From positions 22,891,501 through 22,955,500 of the forward strand of contig CM043700.1 in assembly GCA_023935145.1 (NCBI GenBank): a stretch of DNA of 64,000 nt. Direction: 5' to 3'. Position 1 is the stretch's first letter. Each line of letters opens with the position of its first letter. A program made the translations under genes and the position numbers. The notes below the pieces were generated by a model. It worked only from the letters and a program-made list of their open reading frames with translations, did not search any database and was not told where the DNA came from. The stretch comes from Bretschneidera sinensis (taxonomy: Eukaryota > Streptophyta > Magnoliopsida > Brassicales > Akaniaceae). Positions 32,801 to 46,376 of this stretch are shown here, in pieces.

Positions 32801-35800
32801 CTCAACATAAAAAAATAAAGCTTTCTTTCTCCATCTTACTCCACTGCTCTTTAATTAGCAGCTTTTTATCTCTTAATTAGTGTTAACAGTAAAGTGATGA
32901 TACTAATTAATTAAAATTTTGGTTTATGATTATCAAAATAATTTTTTAAATAGTTTGTAAGAAAATAACTATAAAATTATGATATTTTTAGTATTTGATA
33001 AAACACTTATTAAAACAAGTTTTTTTAAAATAATTTAAAAATTATATATTTTTTCAATTTTTATTATTTTTAAAAATAATTTTTAAAAGTGTTATCTTCT
33101 TTTTTTTAAATGAAAATTACTTCATAAACTCTATTAAACGAAAGTGTTTAATAAAGTGTTTAGTGCATGACAGATCATTTAACTATGAATTCATAGCATT
33201 TAGCTTATTAAACTATTAATCTGGTGCAAGAGGTTCTTAATCTATAAATTAGCAGCAATCAACTTCTTAAATCTATTTTTCGATGAGAAACTTAACCAAG
33301 TGAAGAATTTAAAAGAGAATTTCACTTGTTTAATGATTTGTCTAAGTTCAATTTTTGAACCAAACATTCATCATGTAGTAATAATCAAATGGAAGAATTC
33401 TTAATTGTTGTATTTTCGTTAAGTTTTTTGCTAAAAATTTGATTTAAGAAGTAGATCGCTATTAATTCATGGTTCAAAGACCTCATGAACCAAATTAATA
33501 ATTCATGGAATTAAATGCTACAGGTTAATAGTTCAAGTTTATGTGCCGCAAGAAACCCTTTGATAAAACAACAACTGTAAATTGATTTATATGTAAAATT
33601 GAACATGTTTTTGATACAAAAGTTCTGTTTTTTAAAAATCAATTTTCAGCTTATGATCTATAAATCATTTTTAAAATGTTTTTAGCTTAATTTTTATTTT
33701 TTTAAAACATAAATCATAGTTTTGGTAAACACTTAAAAAAGTAAAACGAAATGATAATAATAACACATATTTGATGCTGTCTCTTTTTTTTCTTGTAATA
33801 TTTTATTGAAAAATTAATGAATTTGAGTTTTTATGAGTTTTAAATAATAATAATAATAATAATAATTATTATTATTATAATTATAATTATAATTTATTGT
33901 TGAAAGTGGGATTATACGGAGGATTAGATTATTGTTGGCTTCTTTTTAACCGGCAAGTGATTGAGCATGGAATTGCGAGAACACGCCTTCGGTGTAGTCT
34001 CATAGAGTTGCCTTTATATTATGGTACTGACAAAAGATGTTTTTAGATTTTCTTTTGGTATTTGGGGGATCTTGATGGGGAGGGGAAACATTACTATGAT
34101 TTATATAAGAAACATGGTACAGCCACAACCATCATTTTAAATTTTTTTCTTCATTAAATGGCTACTAAGATATAATAAAAATGCGGTTCCTATATACCCT
34201 TTGCCTAGGTTTTTCTTTTTGAAAACCTTTTGCCTAGGTTTTGTTTAGTGCATAAAGTGAAATGGTTTATATATTTATATTTTTTGGTGTTTAATGATTT
34301 TTGTTTTTAAAAAATTGAAGTTAGAGAAAATATTTTTAAAATAATAGTTTTAAAAAAATCAAAAACTCAAAAATATTTTTTTTAAAAAAAACTGAATTTG
34401 TATATATAAAAAAAATATGTTTTAACAGTTATTTTACTAAACATAAAACTCTATCACCCTTCTATTAAAAATCCTTTGACTATCATAAATCAAAATTTCA
34501 GCCAACTTCACTTCTTCTTTTTTTTTTTTGACTATTTTATCCGTTATTAGTTTTATTTTTAAGTAGTTTGAAATATTAAAAGTGTGACGCTCAATAGGAG
34601 ACAAATAGTATAAGACATGGGTGACACATGAAAATATTGGCCCCCATCAATTCATGGTTCGGTTTAGTGACGTACAAGATCCTCAAGATTGTCTGGATGA
34701 TTTTATATCCCATAGGTTTCTCTTTTTTATTTTTTAATGGAACTTCTCCTTCGGTTTAAAAACATTTTCTCTACTCAACCTTTAGATGGAATTGGTTGGT
34801 TTAAATTATCTAAGATGGTTAATTTGATTTACAACTAAATTACCCAATATTTAAGGGTCTGCAGTGGTAACCCCACGTTACTTTGATTACTTTTAGATCT
34901 GGATGATTCTTTGTCTAGAAGTGTAATATGATGTTGCCCAAGGAAAAAATGTAATACTTTTTTTAACACATGTAAATCATTTAATCATCTATACATATAA
35001 CAATCCAACTTCTCAATTAGCACGGTGATGTTCGCTTTGACATACTAAGCTTTTTAATCATTCATTCCTTAAAAGATGTAGGATACCAAGATTTATGTAC
35101 TTGATTTTATTTTGAGGGGTCACAATCTCTTATCTTTTAAGATTAAAATCACCGATCTAATTTTTTAGAGTAAATTCTAATACCATTATAACGATATAAT
35201 CTTTCATTTTATATTTTATGTTTAAAAGTGAAAAAAAATATTTATCTTGATAATAATAATTCAACCAACACCAGTAATTAAGCAACAAGACTTCAGTTCA
35301 CATGTATGAAAAATATTAACTTTGTTAAAATAAGAGTATTATTTTATAACATGTTTTCAAGGGAATTCCCCAAATATAAAAATTGGGAGTGCCCAAATTT
35401 TGCAATTTTGTTTGCCAGCAAAGGGGTCATAGTGGGTCTCTGCTGCTTCGATAACTAATTTTGTAATCCACATTCAGGGTTGGAAGCAAAGAGACACGTA
35501 CCAACAATTTTTATTTTAAAAATCATATATACGGACCAATAAATGAAATCATATTAATTTAATCTTTAATGCCCCTCAAACCCCTGTTTTTAAAAACCAA
35601 TTTTTTTTTTTTAATAATGTCCCAAAAATACCTTTTCTAAAAGTTTGTGATTAGTTGAGAGTGAGTTTAGTTCTCAACTTGACATTTGGGTAGTGGGGAG
35701 GGAAGACCTCTTTATCTTTACATCAAGTTAGGGTTAGTGCTCTTCTTTTCATTATCTTACAATTAACCCTTGTACTTATTTATAATTACAATTCTACCAT

Positions 35801-35828
35801 TGCAGAACTTAATAAGGGTTTACCGTTT

Positions 35829-35861
<33 letters not shown>

Positions 35862-37329
35862 TATAAAAACATGTCATAACTTAATGGAAATCACAATTTA
35901 GCATATGAATGCACACTTAAGAATAGTCCGATCAAAATGTCTCATAAAAATAACATAAAAAATAAAATATTTTATTATTTTAGTTTGTTAATGTTTGATT
36001 TTTGATAAGTTATCGTCATGAGATTTTTTATCAATTTGAAATAACGATGGTTTAGATTAATTTTAAAATGTATTAATTAGTATACTTTTAATATAGAATG
36101 ATGCAAATGTATAATACACCAATTTATGTTATGGCCAAGCAACAAATCAATTTGAACAATCAAAACGATCCAAACTTGTGTAATTGGTCGGTTTAAGTTG
36201 GGTTTTTTAGATGTTGATTTGGGTTTGGATTGAGAAAAATATAGAGTTTTGTGATCTGGGTTGGATCGTGATTTTATATTATTGTAACTCAACCCAAGCT
36301 GGTAATCCGACAAATATGTATTTAATATTTTATATATAATTCTAATTAGCTTAACCCTAATTGAATAATTTTCTTAAATCCATCTCACAAAGCCATCCCT
36401 CTCATCTCCCCCTCTCCCTCTCAATTGTTTACTTTTTTTTTATGAAATTAATTTGGTTTTTGTTAATTGATTCGAGGAATTTTGAAATTTTGTGTGCGTT
36501 GGGTTTGTAAAAATTAATAAATTTTTTATATGAATTGAAAATGAAACTAATAGATGATGAATAATTGTGATAGAATATATTTTTTTATATATAATATATG
36601 TTAAAAAAAATTAAACTGAAAAAACATATTAATCCAAAAAACGAAATCGTTTAACTGAATTGATCATATTACTAGCCAATTGATCAAATTGTGGATTGGG
36701 TTGTTTTAAAGTTTTTCTAAACCTAATACTATCAAGTTACGCTGAATTTTTAAATCAACAAAACTCAAATATATAAATGCTCACCCTTAACAGAGGTGTG
36801 CTTTTGTATATTTTTCTAACATTTTTCCCATTTGTGGGTCAAATATATAAAGAAAAACTATTATTATTACTCAAAAATATCTTTGCATTTAAAAAAAAAA
36901 AATTGACCATGAACAACACATGTACTCATATACATATTGCCTTTTTTATGGTGCATATACATATAGACTTTAGTAGGCTTTAACTAGATTTTCTCAATCA
37001 GTCAGATTCATATTAATAAATGAAAAATTAACAAGCCTGCGGCTTCATGAGTTGTCCTATATCTGGGAGTTTCAATGGCTAACACATGCCTAATTAGCCT
37101 AGATATGAGTAGGTTGGAGGCGGTCTGAAATAAGCTAGGGACTTCTTCGTTGATTTGGACCTTGGTCCCCTAGGGTTTGACATATAATTTGCCCACAAAA
37201 TGAAGTTTTGTTTTTGGTGAATATCAAGTCTCCAATCATATTTCTGTTATTCAAGTTCACAAAATCTGACAAAAATTTAGCGCTCACAGAATCACGTCAC
37301 TCACGTGACATGATAGCGTATACTGTATA
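32801..37329. other. AT-rich intergenic sequence with microsatellites
   Basis: Contains (AAT/ATT)n at 33843-33895 and (CT)n(AT)n at about 35830-35860. The stretch 36120-36330, with repeated GGTTGGATCG- and CAACCCAA-like words, resembles non-autonomous DNA-transposon sequence, without identifiable ends. No gene recognised. Confidence 0.5.
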
Positions 37330-38640
37330 CACAAATATACTAGTAAGTTACTAAGTTGACATGATTTACTTATATCTATTTATTTTACCTGTAAATTATT
37401 ATATATATTATTATTTGTTTTAAATGTGACGATAAATCTAATATGCACAACTGATATTCATAACATAGCGTGACACATTCTCATTCACTTATAAAATGAT
37501 ATGATATGTTAATATTTATTTATTTCACATGTAAAATATTATATTGTTTATTTTAAAATTGATAATTTATTTGACATTCACAATAAATCATATTTGATAT
37601 TCACTTATAACATAACATGACATATTCACATCCACTAATACCGTACATATTAGTGAAATGATATAATGCGTTCTTATTCATTTATTTCATTTCTAAATTA
37701 TTATTTTGGAGAACACTAAAAACCATAAAAATATGAGCCAACTCTAGATATTAACTTATTTCAAAAACAACAGCGCTTACAACTATTCAATTTATATCCA
37801 CTATGGACCACCTATAAGATGATATGACATGTTCGTATCTATTTATTTCACATGCAAAATTAGTATATATTACGACTTATTTCAAAAGTGACAGTAAATC
37901 CAACGCTCACCGCTACTCAATTTATATCCATTTTGGACCACCCATAAGATGATATGACATGTTCATATCTATTTATTTCACATGCAAAATTAGTATATAT
38001 TGCGATTTATTTCAAAAGTGACAATAAATCCAACACTCAGCACCACTTAATTTATATCTATTTTGGACCACCAATAAGATGACATGACATGTTCATATCT
38101 ATTTATTTATAGTGCAAAATTAGAATATAATGCGACTTATTTCAAAAGTGACAACAAATCTAGTGCTCACAACCACTCAGCTGATATCCAATCATAAGAT
38201 GACCTGACATGTTTATATCAATGTATTTCACATGTAAATTATTATTATACAATCATTTATTTTAAAATTGAGCAAATCCAGCTCTCACGATCACTCAATT
38301 CATATCTATTCATAAGATGATATGACATGTTCATATCTATTTATTTCACGTGCAAATTATTACATAATATAATATATTTTAGAAGTAACCGTAAATCTAA
38401 TGCTCACAACCACTCGTTTTATATCTACCCATAATACGATAACACATTCACATCCACTCATGAAATGACGTTACATGTTTATATCAATTTATTTAATGCG
38501 TAAATAATTAACAATATACTATCACTTTGGATATGAAATTAAAATAAATAATGCGAGTAAATCTAACATTCATTCCAACTCATGACATTACATGATTATA
38601 CTCCAATTTACGAAGATGAGTGCACTGTAATCACATGGTG
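37330..38640 (+). repeat. 130-bp tandem repeat array 2
   Basis: About ten units, some decayed, of the repeat also seen at 26905-27665 (TTCAAAAGTGACA, CACTCAATTTATATCC, GACATGTTCATATCTATTTATTTCAC). The clearest anchors are at 37887, 38017 and 38147 (period 130). The left part is more diverged. Same orientation as array 1. Confidence 0.88.
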
Positions 38641-40010
38641 TTTTACTCAAATTTTTGCAGGTCACAGATAAAGTTCAGTTTGCTAATCCTACCTAAATTG
38701 CTATAATAGATAATAATTTTATTTTAAAAATGAGTAATTATAATTTTTTCCTCGTGGTTTAGACCATATCAAAATCAACCACTATAGTTTGAAGTGTACT
38801 ATAATGACACCTTGTCATAAGGTGGTTATTCAGGATAGATTCACTCAATTGTTTAACGAATATTTTTTGCGTCAATGACATCAACACTGATGTCTAAATG
38901 AAAAATATATCACTAATATAAAAAAAATCAATAAAAACTTAGACAAAAGCTTAGCCTTCGCCCAGTTTTTTTTTTTACTTGAAATAAATTTATGTTCTTT
39001 ATTTAGACACTAGACTTTTCACATGTCAATCTGTTACGCTTTGAATATTGATTGAATTCGATTTGACTTAAATCAAAAAAATTTGTAATTGACATTAAAA
39101 AAAAATAACCAAGGCATTTGGTAGTTTAAGAAATAGAAACTAATAATTTAGTGAGTTAAGTTTATTATTTATATTAGCATCTCAACGTCCGTTACGCACA
39201 TGTTAATATATTTTTTTATATAATAAAAGAAAATATTAATTATTATATTTTTACTTGCAAGCATGTCAAGCATGATTGTCATATATTATCCATTAAAAAA
39301 CTAAACCTGCAAAGAAACCCCCGAAAGGAACAATCTGATTAGAATCACAAAAAAAAAATAAGAACAATTGAACGTGTGAAGAAGATAAAAAGGAATAGAA
39401 AAAATCAACATGGGTTGAAGATAAAAGAGATAAGGAGAGCGGAGATTTTAAGTCTGTGTGAAATATTGATAGATAAAAACATGATAGAAAATATGATAAG
39501 TTTTAGTCAATTGAGTTATATATATAACTTTATTTAAATATTAAAATAAAAATTTATGAAAAATTTCGAATGGTGGATATTAAATAAGATTATGATTTTA
39601 TTAATAATAAATATAGATATAAATAAAAAAATGAAGAGATTCAAAATTAAAAAAGATCGGTTATTTATTTGTTTTTTCGCCATCAATAAATTACTAAATT
39701 TAGCTTAAATTATGAAACATTATTGAACACTTTTTGTATTAATTACGAAGAAAAAAATTAAAGCATCCTACACCTTATACTATCTCCTAAAAAAGCCACA
39801 ATTAAAAAAAAAAAAATATTACTCTCAAGAACAAAACAAAAACTTAGTATTATTATAATTAATTTTTTTATAAAGAAAATGGCAAAATGGTAGATAAGAG
39901 AGAGAAAGAGGGGCATAAAGAGAAAGAGTGGACATATATTAAAGGTGGGAAGGGCGCTGTGTCTGTTTTTACCCGATAAGCCCTGTGGATTGCTCGAATG
40001 GTTATGAAAT
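38641..40010. other. Upstream region of the TCP gene
   Basis: AT-rich. No coding sequence. A weak TATA-like CATATATTAAAGG at about 39932 lies 80-130 bp before the pyrimidine-rich start region. Confidence 0.4.
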
Positions 40011-40011
40011 G

Positions 40012-40110
40012 CTCTCTCTCTCCCTCTCTCTCTCTCTCCCTCTCTTTCTCAGCCCTTAGCTCACTTTGAACTCGAACACTTATCTCTCTCTCTTTCTCTC
40101 TCCTTTTCCT
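40012..40110 (+). promoter_or_regulatory. CT-rich core promoter or leader of the TCP gene
   Basis: Long CTCTCTC runs interrupted by CCCTC. Such pyrimidine patches are common at plant transcription start regions. Start site inferred, not shown. Confidence 0.45.
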
Positions 40111-40259
40111 AATTCCTCTGCGATTTCCATTTTTTTTTTATTTTCTTCACTTTCTTCCCATTTTTTCTCACTCACCAAACACCAAACAGCCAACCCTAGC
40201 CCCACACTCCCAAAGCACCTCTCTCTAACAATTCTAGAGAGAGAAACTCAAACACACCT

Positions 40260-41657
40260 GTAAGTGCCAACAGATCTTTCTTTCTTCTCTAAATTTAGCT
40301 TCTGTAAATCAAAATCTGCTAATGTGAGGTTTTGTGACTTTGTAGGAAAAGGAATTCAAGTGAAAAAGAAGGCACAAAACATGCATATTTTATGAGAGGA
40401 AATTATCAAGTTCTAGTTGAAAATTTGAAATTCCGTAGAATTCTCGAAATCTAACTCACAAGTCACAAGAAGGTCTTTAATCTCTAAAATTATTCTTAGT
40501 GTTTGCAGATTTTGTTAGTATTTTAGTATTGTGGTATATATATTTCTGAAGTAGAACTGATTTTATTTAGTATATTTTAAAGATAGTGATTGAGAAACTA
40601 TAACAATTTTTTTGGTTTTCCAATTCAGGAGCTAATCTGAGAAGTTCTATCTTCTACAATGAGCTAAAAATTTGGATTAAAAGCATTATTATAAGTATCA
40701 TATTATTTGATGAAATCTTGTTTTCATTCTTTTTTCCGGAGATTTTAGTTTTTGAAATGGAAGTGATAATACAATTGGGGCATTGATTGAGAAGGATAAA
40801 TAACAATCTGAAATTTTTGTTTTGATTTCTTGCGTTTGCTTTTTGCAGGGGCAGATCTGTTCGTAGTTTATTCAAACAATCTAAAGAGCTAGCGCACAGA
40901 TCTGTAAGCTTTGGATTCTTTCTCCATCGTTATAATTATCTGTTATAAAAGAAACAAAGATCTGTGAGCTTTCAATAGCTGAAAAAGGCTAAGGGAAACA
41001 ACAGCAAATCAAAAATATATATATGTTCTTTTTGCTATTTTTATCATCCGAGAGCTTGACACCTGTTAAGCAAAATCCAACATTGTTCAAAGTAAGCATG
41101 TTGAGATAAATAGTATAGTATATAATAATTTTTTAATTTTGTTGTTCTCTGTTTAGAAGCAGTAATTTATTAATGGTTTTTCTTTTTCTCTATCTTGTCA
41201 TTTACTATTATCCATTTAAGCTCAACAGTGTGTTTTAGTGCCTGACATTTTTAGGGTCAGCGAGAGCTTTAAATACAAAGGAAGGTAAGATTAAGAGGTC
41301 TGCTCTAGATCGGCCAATCGTACTCGATTACTGCTTCTTCAGTTTAATTGTGAAGCTGAAAAAGCTCAGATCAAGGTATAATATAGTAGCTAATGTTTCC
41401 TTTCTCTTTATTAGTGCTAATGTACTACCTCTTTTTTTTAAAGCTTATCATCTTTAAGAACCTTTGGGTTTAAGAGTGTTAAAAAGCTTTCGCTATAAGT
41501 ACATCACAGTAACAGGGGAGAGACTCAGATCTATGTAGTAGTCTGTGTGTGCTGTGTTGTATACGTATTTAAAGCATCAGATGCTTTTCCTCTTATTTTT
41601 TTCTTTTTAACTTTGTTAAGATTTTTATTATATTTGTTTTTTTTCACTCCTTTGCAG
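40260..41657 (+). other. Probable 5'-leader introns of the TCP gene
   Basis: Intron 1 probably runs 40260-40848: donor CCT|GTAAGTG, acceptor TTTTTGCAG|GGGCAG. A short exon follows, then a second possible intron 40904-41657 (ATCT|GTAAGC ... CCTTTGCAG|GCTGTG). The leader is outside the coding frame. Other donors, such as AAG|GTATAA at 41374-41381, could give variants. These introns are absent from the copy at 16 kb because its homology begins after them. Confidence 0.5.
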
Positions 41658-42023
41658 GCTGTGGCTGCCATTTTTCGGACTTTGCTTTTGAAAGCACTGC
41701 AACTGTAAAAAGCTTAAACGAGAGAGGGTGGGCTAGCTACTGACTTGGACTGTGATATATCAAAGCGCAAAAGAAGGCCTTTTTTTTGGTCACTATACAG
41801 CCAAAGTACTATCTTCTGGTGTTATTTCATCATCAATGTACACAGCAACCCTACTTACACTTGTTCAGACCACCACCACTTCTTGTTGCTCTCCCTAAAA
41901 AACTCATTTCTTTGTCTCTACAAGAAAGCTAAACAAGGAGATATAAAAAGGTTAATTAAAAGAGCTAAAGTGAGGGACTTGGGGGTTTTTGAGTTTTTGG
42001 GTGAGAAAAGGCATGAGACTGGT

Positions 42024-43430
42024 ATGGAGGTGGAAGAGATTCAGACACAAGCCCGTAAGTTCTCAAGGGTTGGCAATGGAAGAAATGATTCAAGCAAGGT
42101 AGGTCAAAGGAGGAGTGACCAATACCCAGATGATGAAGAAGGAGACCTCATCAAAAGGGCTAATAACAACAATGTAGGCGGGGTCGGCGGAGATAGTGGG
42201 GGCATCAATCGGCTTCGAGGGTGGCACCACTCGTCCCGGATCATAAGGGTTTCAAGAGCATCTGGTGGCAAAGATCGGCACAGCAAGGTGTGGACCTCGA
42301 AAGGGCTAAGAGACCGGAGGGTCCGGTTATCGGTCACAACTGCAATCCAATTCTACGATCTGCAAGATCGGTTGGGTTATGATCAGCCTAGTAAAGCCGT
42401 GGAGTGGCTAATCAATTCTGCTGCAGATGCAATTTCCGAGCTCCCTTCGCTTAACAGTTCGTTCCCTGATACACCAAAGCAATTGAGTGATGAGAATAGG
42501 GCTAGTGGGGGTACTGAACATGGGTTTGATTCAGCTGAAGTGGAGCTAGATGGTGACCCCAATTATCAACAGAATCAAAACCAGCACCTCTCTTTGTCCA
42601 AATCTGCTTGCAGCAGCACTTCTGAGACAAGCAAGAACTCCGGTTTATCCCTTTCCAGGCCCGATGTTCGCGTAAATCGCGTCAAGGCCCGTGAGCGAGC
42701 TAGGGAGAGAGCTGCCAAGGAGAAAGAGAACGAGTCAGGCATCGTGCATCAACAGAATGCGAACCCAATCTCACAAAATTCCTCCTTCACTGAGCTGCTC
42801 ACTACTGGTATCAGTAGTGTTAGCAACAACAATAATAAAAATAACCACAGCAACAGTCCTACTGGTTCAGCTCATCAAAACCCCAATTGTGAGCCTAATT
42901 TTTTCCACAAGGCTGCGACGGCAAGGCAATGGTCTGCAGCTTCGATGGATTACTTCACTACAGGGCTACTTGGGCCTTCTTCTTCGTCGCGAACCCATCA
43001 TTCTTCGGGGTTTCCAGGTCAAATCCAGTTGGGGAACTCTCTCACGCAGACATTATCGATCCCGCCGTTCAATGTATCCGGTGAAAATCATCAAGAGTTG
43101 CAGCATTTCTCGTTTGTTCCAGACCATCTGATCCCGGTGGCTACAACCCAACCGGGGCCCGGGGCCGACTACAATCTCAACTTCACCATATCTTCTGGCC
43201 TTGCTGGTTTCAATAGGGGGACCCTTCAGTCCAATTCTCCGTCTCTTTTGCCTCACCTCCAGAGATTTTCTCCTATAGACGGACCAAATGTACCCTTCTT
43301 CATTGGTACACCACCTGTGGAGAATCACCACCACCACCATCAGTTCCCAGTTGGATTTGATGGCCACTTGCAGCTCTGCTATGGCGATGCAAGCAGGCAT
43401 TCAGACCAGAAAGGGAAAGGAAAGAACTGA
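42024..43430 (+). CDS. TCP2-like: Class II (CIN-type) TCP transcription factor, TCP2/TCP24-like
   Basis: A single-exon CDS of 468 aa. I start at ATG 42024 (MEVEEIQTQ): the open frame extends 93 codons further upstream, but that part reads as untranslated leader. The TCP DNA-binding domain is at aa 83-142 (basic [20 protein letters not shown], then helices [11 protein letters not shown] and [13 protein letters not shown]). An R domain ([18 protein letters not shown]) lies at about aa 220-237, which with the miR319 site points to the TCP2/TCP24 branch. The middle is Ser/Asn-rich and the C-terminus is His-rich ([12 protein letters not shown]) with a basic end. By family it is a nuclear regulator that restrains leaf-margin growth and promotes differentiation, working as a dimer on GGNCCC-type sites. 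Expression is expected to be limited by miR319 (43215-43234). A truncated paralogue is at 16335-17671. Orthology to TCP2 rather than TCP24 is not settled. Confidence 0.93.
   Translation: MEVEEIQTQARKFSRVGNGRNDSSKVGQRRSDQYPDDEEGDLIKRANNNNVGGVGGDSGGINRLRGWHHSSRIIRVSRASGGKDRHSKVWTSKGLRDRRVRLSVTTAIQFYDLQDRLGYDQPSKAVEWLINSAADAISELPSLNSSFPDTPKQLSDENRASGGTEHGFDSAEVELDGDPNYQQNQNQHLSLSKSACSSTSETSKNSGLSLSRPDVRVNRVKARERARERAAKEKENESGIVHQQNANPISQNSSFTELLTTGISSVSNNNNKNNHSNSPTGSAHQNPNCEPNFFHKAATARQWSAASMDYFTTGLLGPSSSSRTHHSSGFPGQIQLGNSLTQTLSIPPFNVSGENHQELQHFSFVPDHLIPVATTQPGPGADYNLNFTISSGLAGFNRGTLQSNSPSLLPHLQRFSPIDGPNVPFFIGTPPVENHHHHHQFPVGFDGHLQLCYGDASRHSDQKGKGKN
43215..43234 (+). promoter_or_regulatory. miR319 target site in the TCP mRNA
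   Basis: AGGGGGACCCTTCAGTCCAA, codons about 398-404 (RGTLQS). It matches the conserved target of miR319 in class II TCP genes. The partial TCP copy at 16-17.7 kb ends before this position. Confidence 0.92.
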
Positions 43431-45240
43431 TGAGTTCCTGTAAGAGCACATTCCTCTTGGCCTATCTTCTAGATGGTAAACTACACATTCTCATTCCGTT
43501 ATTTTGTTTTCGATTTTCTTTTCCCTTTTTCTTACTATTTGTTACATCTACATTGCATCGCTTCTCTATTTTTGTGCTTTCTTGGTGGTTTGCTTCAATT
43601 TTCAAATGGGTTTTCACTTTTTCCTATTCTTAATGCTAGCATGTAGAGTAGTAGCTATATTTCTTTCTTTTCCTTTTTGTATTACTTTTTTGATTTACGT
43701 GTTCTGCATAGTACCATGTAGTAATTGTTTTCTTTCTTGGTTTTCATAAAGAAGTTAGCCATTGGGGTATATATATATTTTAACGGTGCGTATTATATTT
43801 TTCTTTTATGATTCCTGCATGGATTGCTCTGAATGGGGATCGGCTGGTTGTCTCCTTGTTTGTTCTCTTCTTGGTTCCCTTCTCCCTAACATCTGCAAGT
43901 CCTTGCCATCTGTTAGTTCTTCCGTGGCCAAGCCATGTGGTGAGCAGCGAGTAGAACAAACTCACTTTTAAAAGCTTTTAACCTCGGTAGCTTTTGTATC
44001 CCAAATTCCCAATTTATTTCTGCCTCATCAAGTACACCACACATGGCAATGTATCTTTGAGTTTTAGTATTTGACTAGGAGAATCACAAAAAGAGAAATT
44101 TCACTTAATAGGTTGACTTAACGCTCTCTTGAGCTTAGGAAAAATTTAGCCTTTTATTTGCAAGGAAGAAAAATAAGTCAACAACTTAAGAAATTAAACC
44201 CAACAAATAATACAGTTGAAACGTTTGCATGGAAAGAGGGTATATTAATTTTTTGGGTGTTGATTTTGTCCGTTAGAGCTTATCTTAGTTCTAGTTACCC
44301 GTCGTTGGATCCAGAAAATAAAATTAGTAATTGTATTTATCTATTTGAAAGCATTAGAATATTTTCTTGATCCAATATTTGTCAATTAAAACTGACATAA
44401 ACTTTAGTTGATAAAATTAACACTCTAATTTTCAATATACTACTTTATGCTAATGTAAGCAAGTATGATATGGTAAATCACCCTTCAGCTTGTTTATCAT
44501 GCATACAGTTTCAAAAATTATACTTCTCAATTTTTTGCAATGCACTTGAATCTAAATATTTTTTTTGCAACTTAATAGTTATACAACTTGGAGGTTTGCA
44601 ACTTAATAGCTATACAACTTGGAGGTTGGAGGGAAAGAAAAGAAATAGATATTAATAAGGGAGAAAAAGGAAGGAAAATGAAAGTAAAAGGGATGAGTAC
44701 CCTTCATTTGTTCGGATGTTCTAATTAATAATTAAAGGGTAACTACTTTTCCATCCCATCTTTTCCCTTCCCCTCCTTTAAATATTTATCCAATCTTCCT
44801 CTCCAAACTCCCAAGCATATAATAAAATAGAAGAGATCTATTTGGTAATGTAAAAAACTTTACTCCATTATTTTACCTTTTCTTCTTCCATTAGTTTCAT
44901 TATTAGTTACATTTTGATTTGATTCTTAATAATATCAAATGTCAAGTAACATGAGAAACTTTTAATTCAAAGACACTATACCCAACTAAACTAATTACTT
45001 AAAAAATGTTAAACTTTTAGTTTATATTCAATTGATTTTATAGTAATTAAAACCTTTTTTATCATATAATTCATGTTAATAGATACATAGATAAAGTAAC
45101 AAGCTACCCATAAAAGCAAAAAATTCTTTGATGAAGAAAACCGAAAAATTCCTTAAGAGCTACATGTGGATTTTTTGAATAAAAAGATGATTATGATTCA
45201 TGTTGGCAAGACAAACAAAGAATTGTAAAGCTTATGAGAA
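43431..45240. other. TCP 3' untranslated region and intergenic sequence
   Basis: The first few hundred bases are T-rich and probably transcribed. A short tandem duplication of roughly 32 bp (CAACTTAATAG...CTTGGAGG) is at about 44568-44628. No gene recognised. Confidence 0.5.
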
Positions 45241-45261
45241 GGTCTTAATATATATATAGAC

Positions 45262-45668
45262 AAGTACCACCTTCACCCAAAAGTTTAAAGCTAATAGGTT
45301 GTGGATCAATTCATAAATATAAGTCCTCTTTTGATATATTTTTTTGATTTGGGATTCGCATGTGAATTTTTTCCCAACAATCTCTCCCTCAAGTGATACA
45401 ATAGTTTGGTCAAGCCATGAGAGTAATGTAACTTCACCATTTACGCTTATTACTTGAGTGTCATGTGATACCCTAGTAAGGTTAGGCCATAGGAAGAGTA
45501 TATATGCCCAAGTCGAACCATCGGCTTTGAGATACATGAATGAACACCACATTTACCCAAATGCTTAAACCAGTTGGTTGTGGACCAATCCATGTATATA
45601 AAAGCCCTCCTGTCTCTATATTACTTTTGATGTGGGATTCGTACGTGAAGACTTTCCCAACAAGGGTC
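45262..45668 (+). repeat. Two diverged copies of a GGTTGTGGA/GGGATTCG-containing repeat
   Basis: CACC...CCCAAA, GGTTGTGGATCAAT, TATAA, TGGGATTCGCATGTGAA and TTCCCAACAA occur at 45262-45385 and again at 45545-45668, about 283 bp apart. Probably remnants of a short transposon or LTR family. Confidence 0.6.
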
Positions 45669-45676
45669 TTTTTGTA

Positions 45677-46376
45677 AAAAAAAATAGAATAGCATAAATA
45701 GGCACCAAGGAGATGCCTCCCATGTACAAAAGAACTATATAAGAGATGATGTTTCTATGAAATCAAAAAGATAAATATCATTTACAAAAACATTTGTCTT
45801 TGACCAAAAAATAAGGGTGTTAAGCCACCAATTTTTAATATCAACAATCGATCTTTCAACTTCATCAAAAACTCCCCCATTTCTCTCCAACTAATTAAAC
45901 CATGCACCAATCTTTCTCTCTTTTGATGCTTGAATGTTCATCAATGCCCGCATCTCTTCTTTTTTACGGAACAACTACTCACCCAACAAAGACCTGAAAC
46001 CCGAAATGTCATAATCTAAAGTTGTTTAGTCCAAAAACAACTTAGAAGTAAATTATGCATGAACTCACAACCCTCTTTGCAAAGGTATCAACCATTAACA
46101 AGCACTTTACCTCCTTTTTTGGAGATTATCGATGACCAAAATTCTTCACCAAGAAATTTCCCAAACAAAAAAGGCCACTTTTGTGGGAGCATTAGTCTTC
46201 CAAAGGAAACATGAGCTCCCTTCAATTGACAAAAGAGCCTTATAAAAAGAACTAATCTCAGACTTTCCATTGCCATTATGCCTCCATTTCAAACTATCCT
46301 CCCAGTAGGTTCTTACCCCCAACATTTCATCCCTTTTCCTCCCTTTCAAATCCTCTTCATCCAACCATAATCTCAC
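45677..46376 (-). pseudogene. L1-type LINE ORF2 3' remnant
   Basis: On the minus strand: SSFYKALLSIEGSSCFLWKTNAPTK then AFFVWEISW (zf-RVT), continuing in another frame into the typical tail with TWEASP before an A-rich end (+ strand T-rich/A-rich boundary near 45677). Frameshifts present. Only the last part of the element remains. Confidence 0.75.

Noticed and set aside
36077..36313. 78-codon minus ORF
   Set aside because: Low-complexity sequence probably from a non-autonomous DNA transposon; no domain.
41745..42023. Open frame extending the TCP protein by 93 residues upstream
   Set aside because: Composition (Cys/His/Phe-rich, mixed) is unlike a TCP N-terminus, and the comparable region of the pseudogene copy is not kept open; the MEVEEI start fits better.
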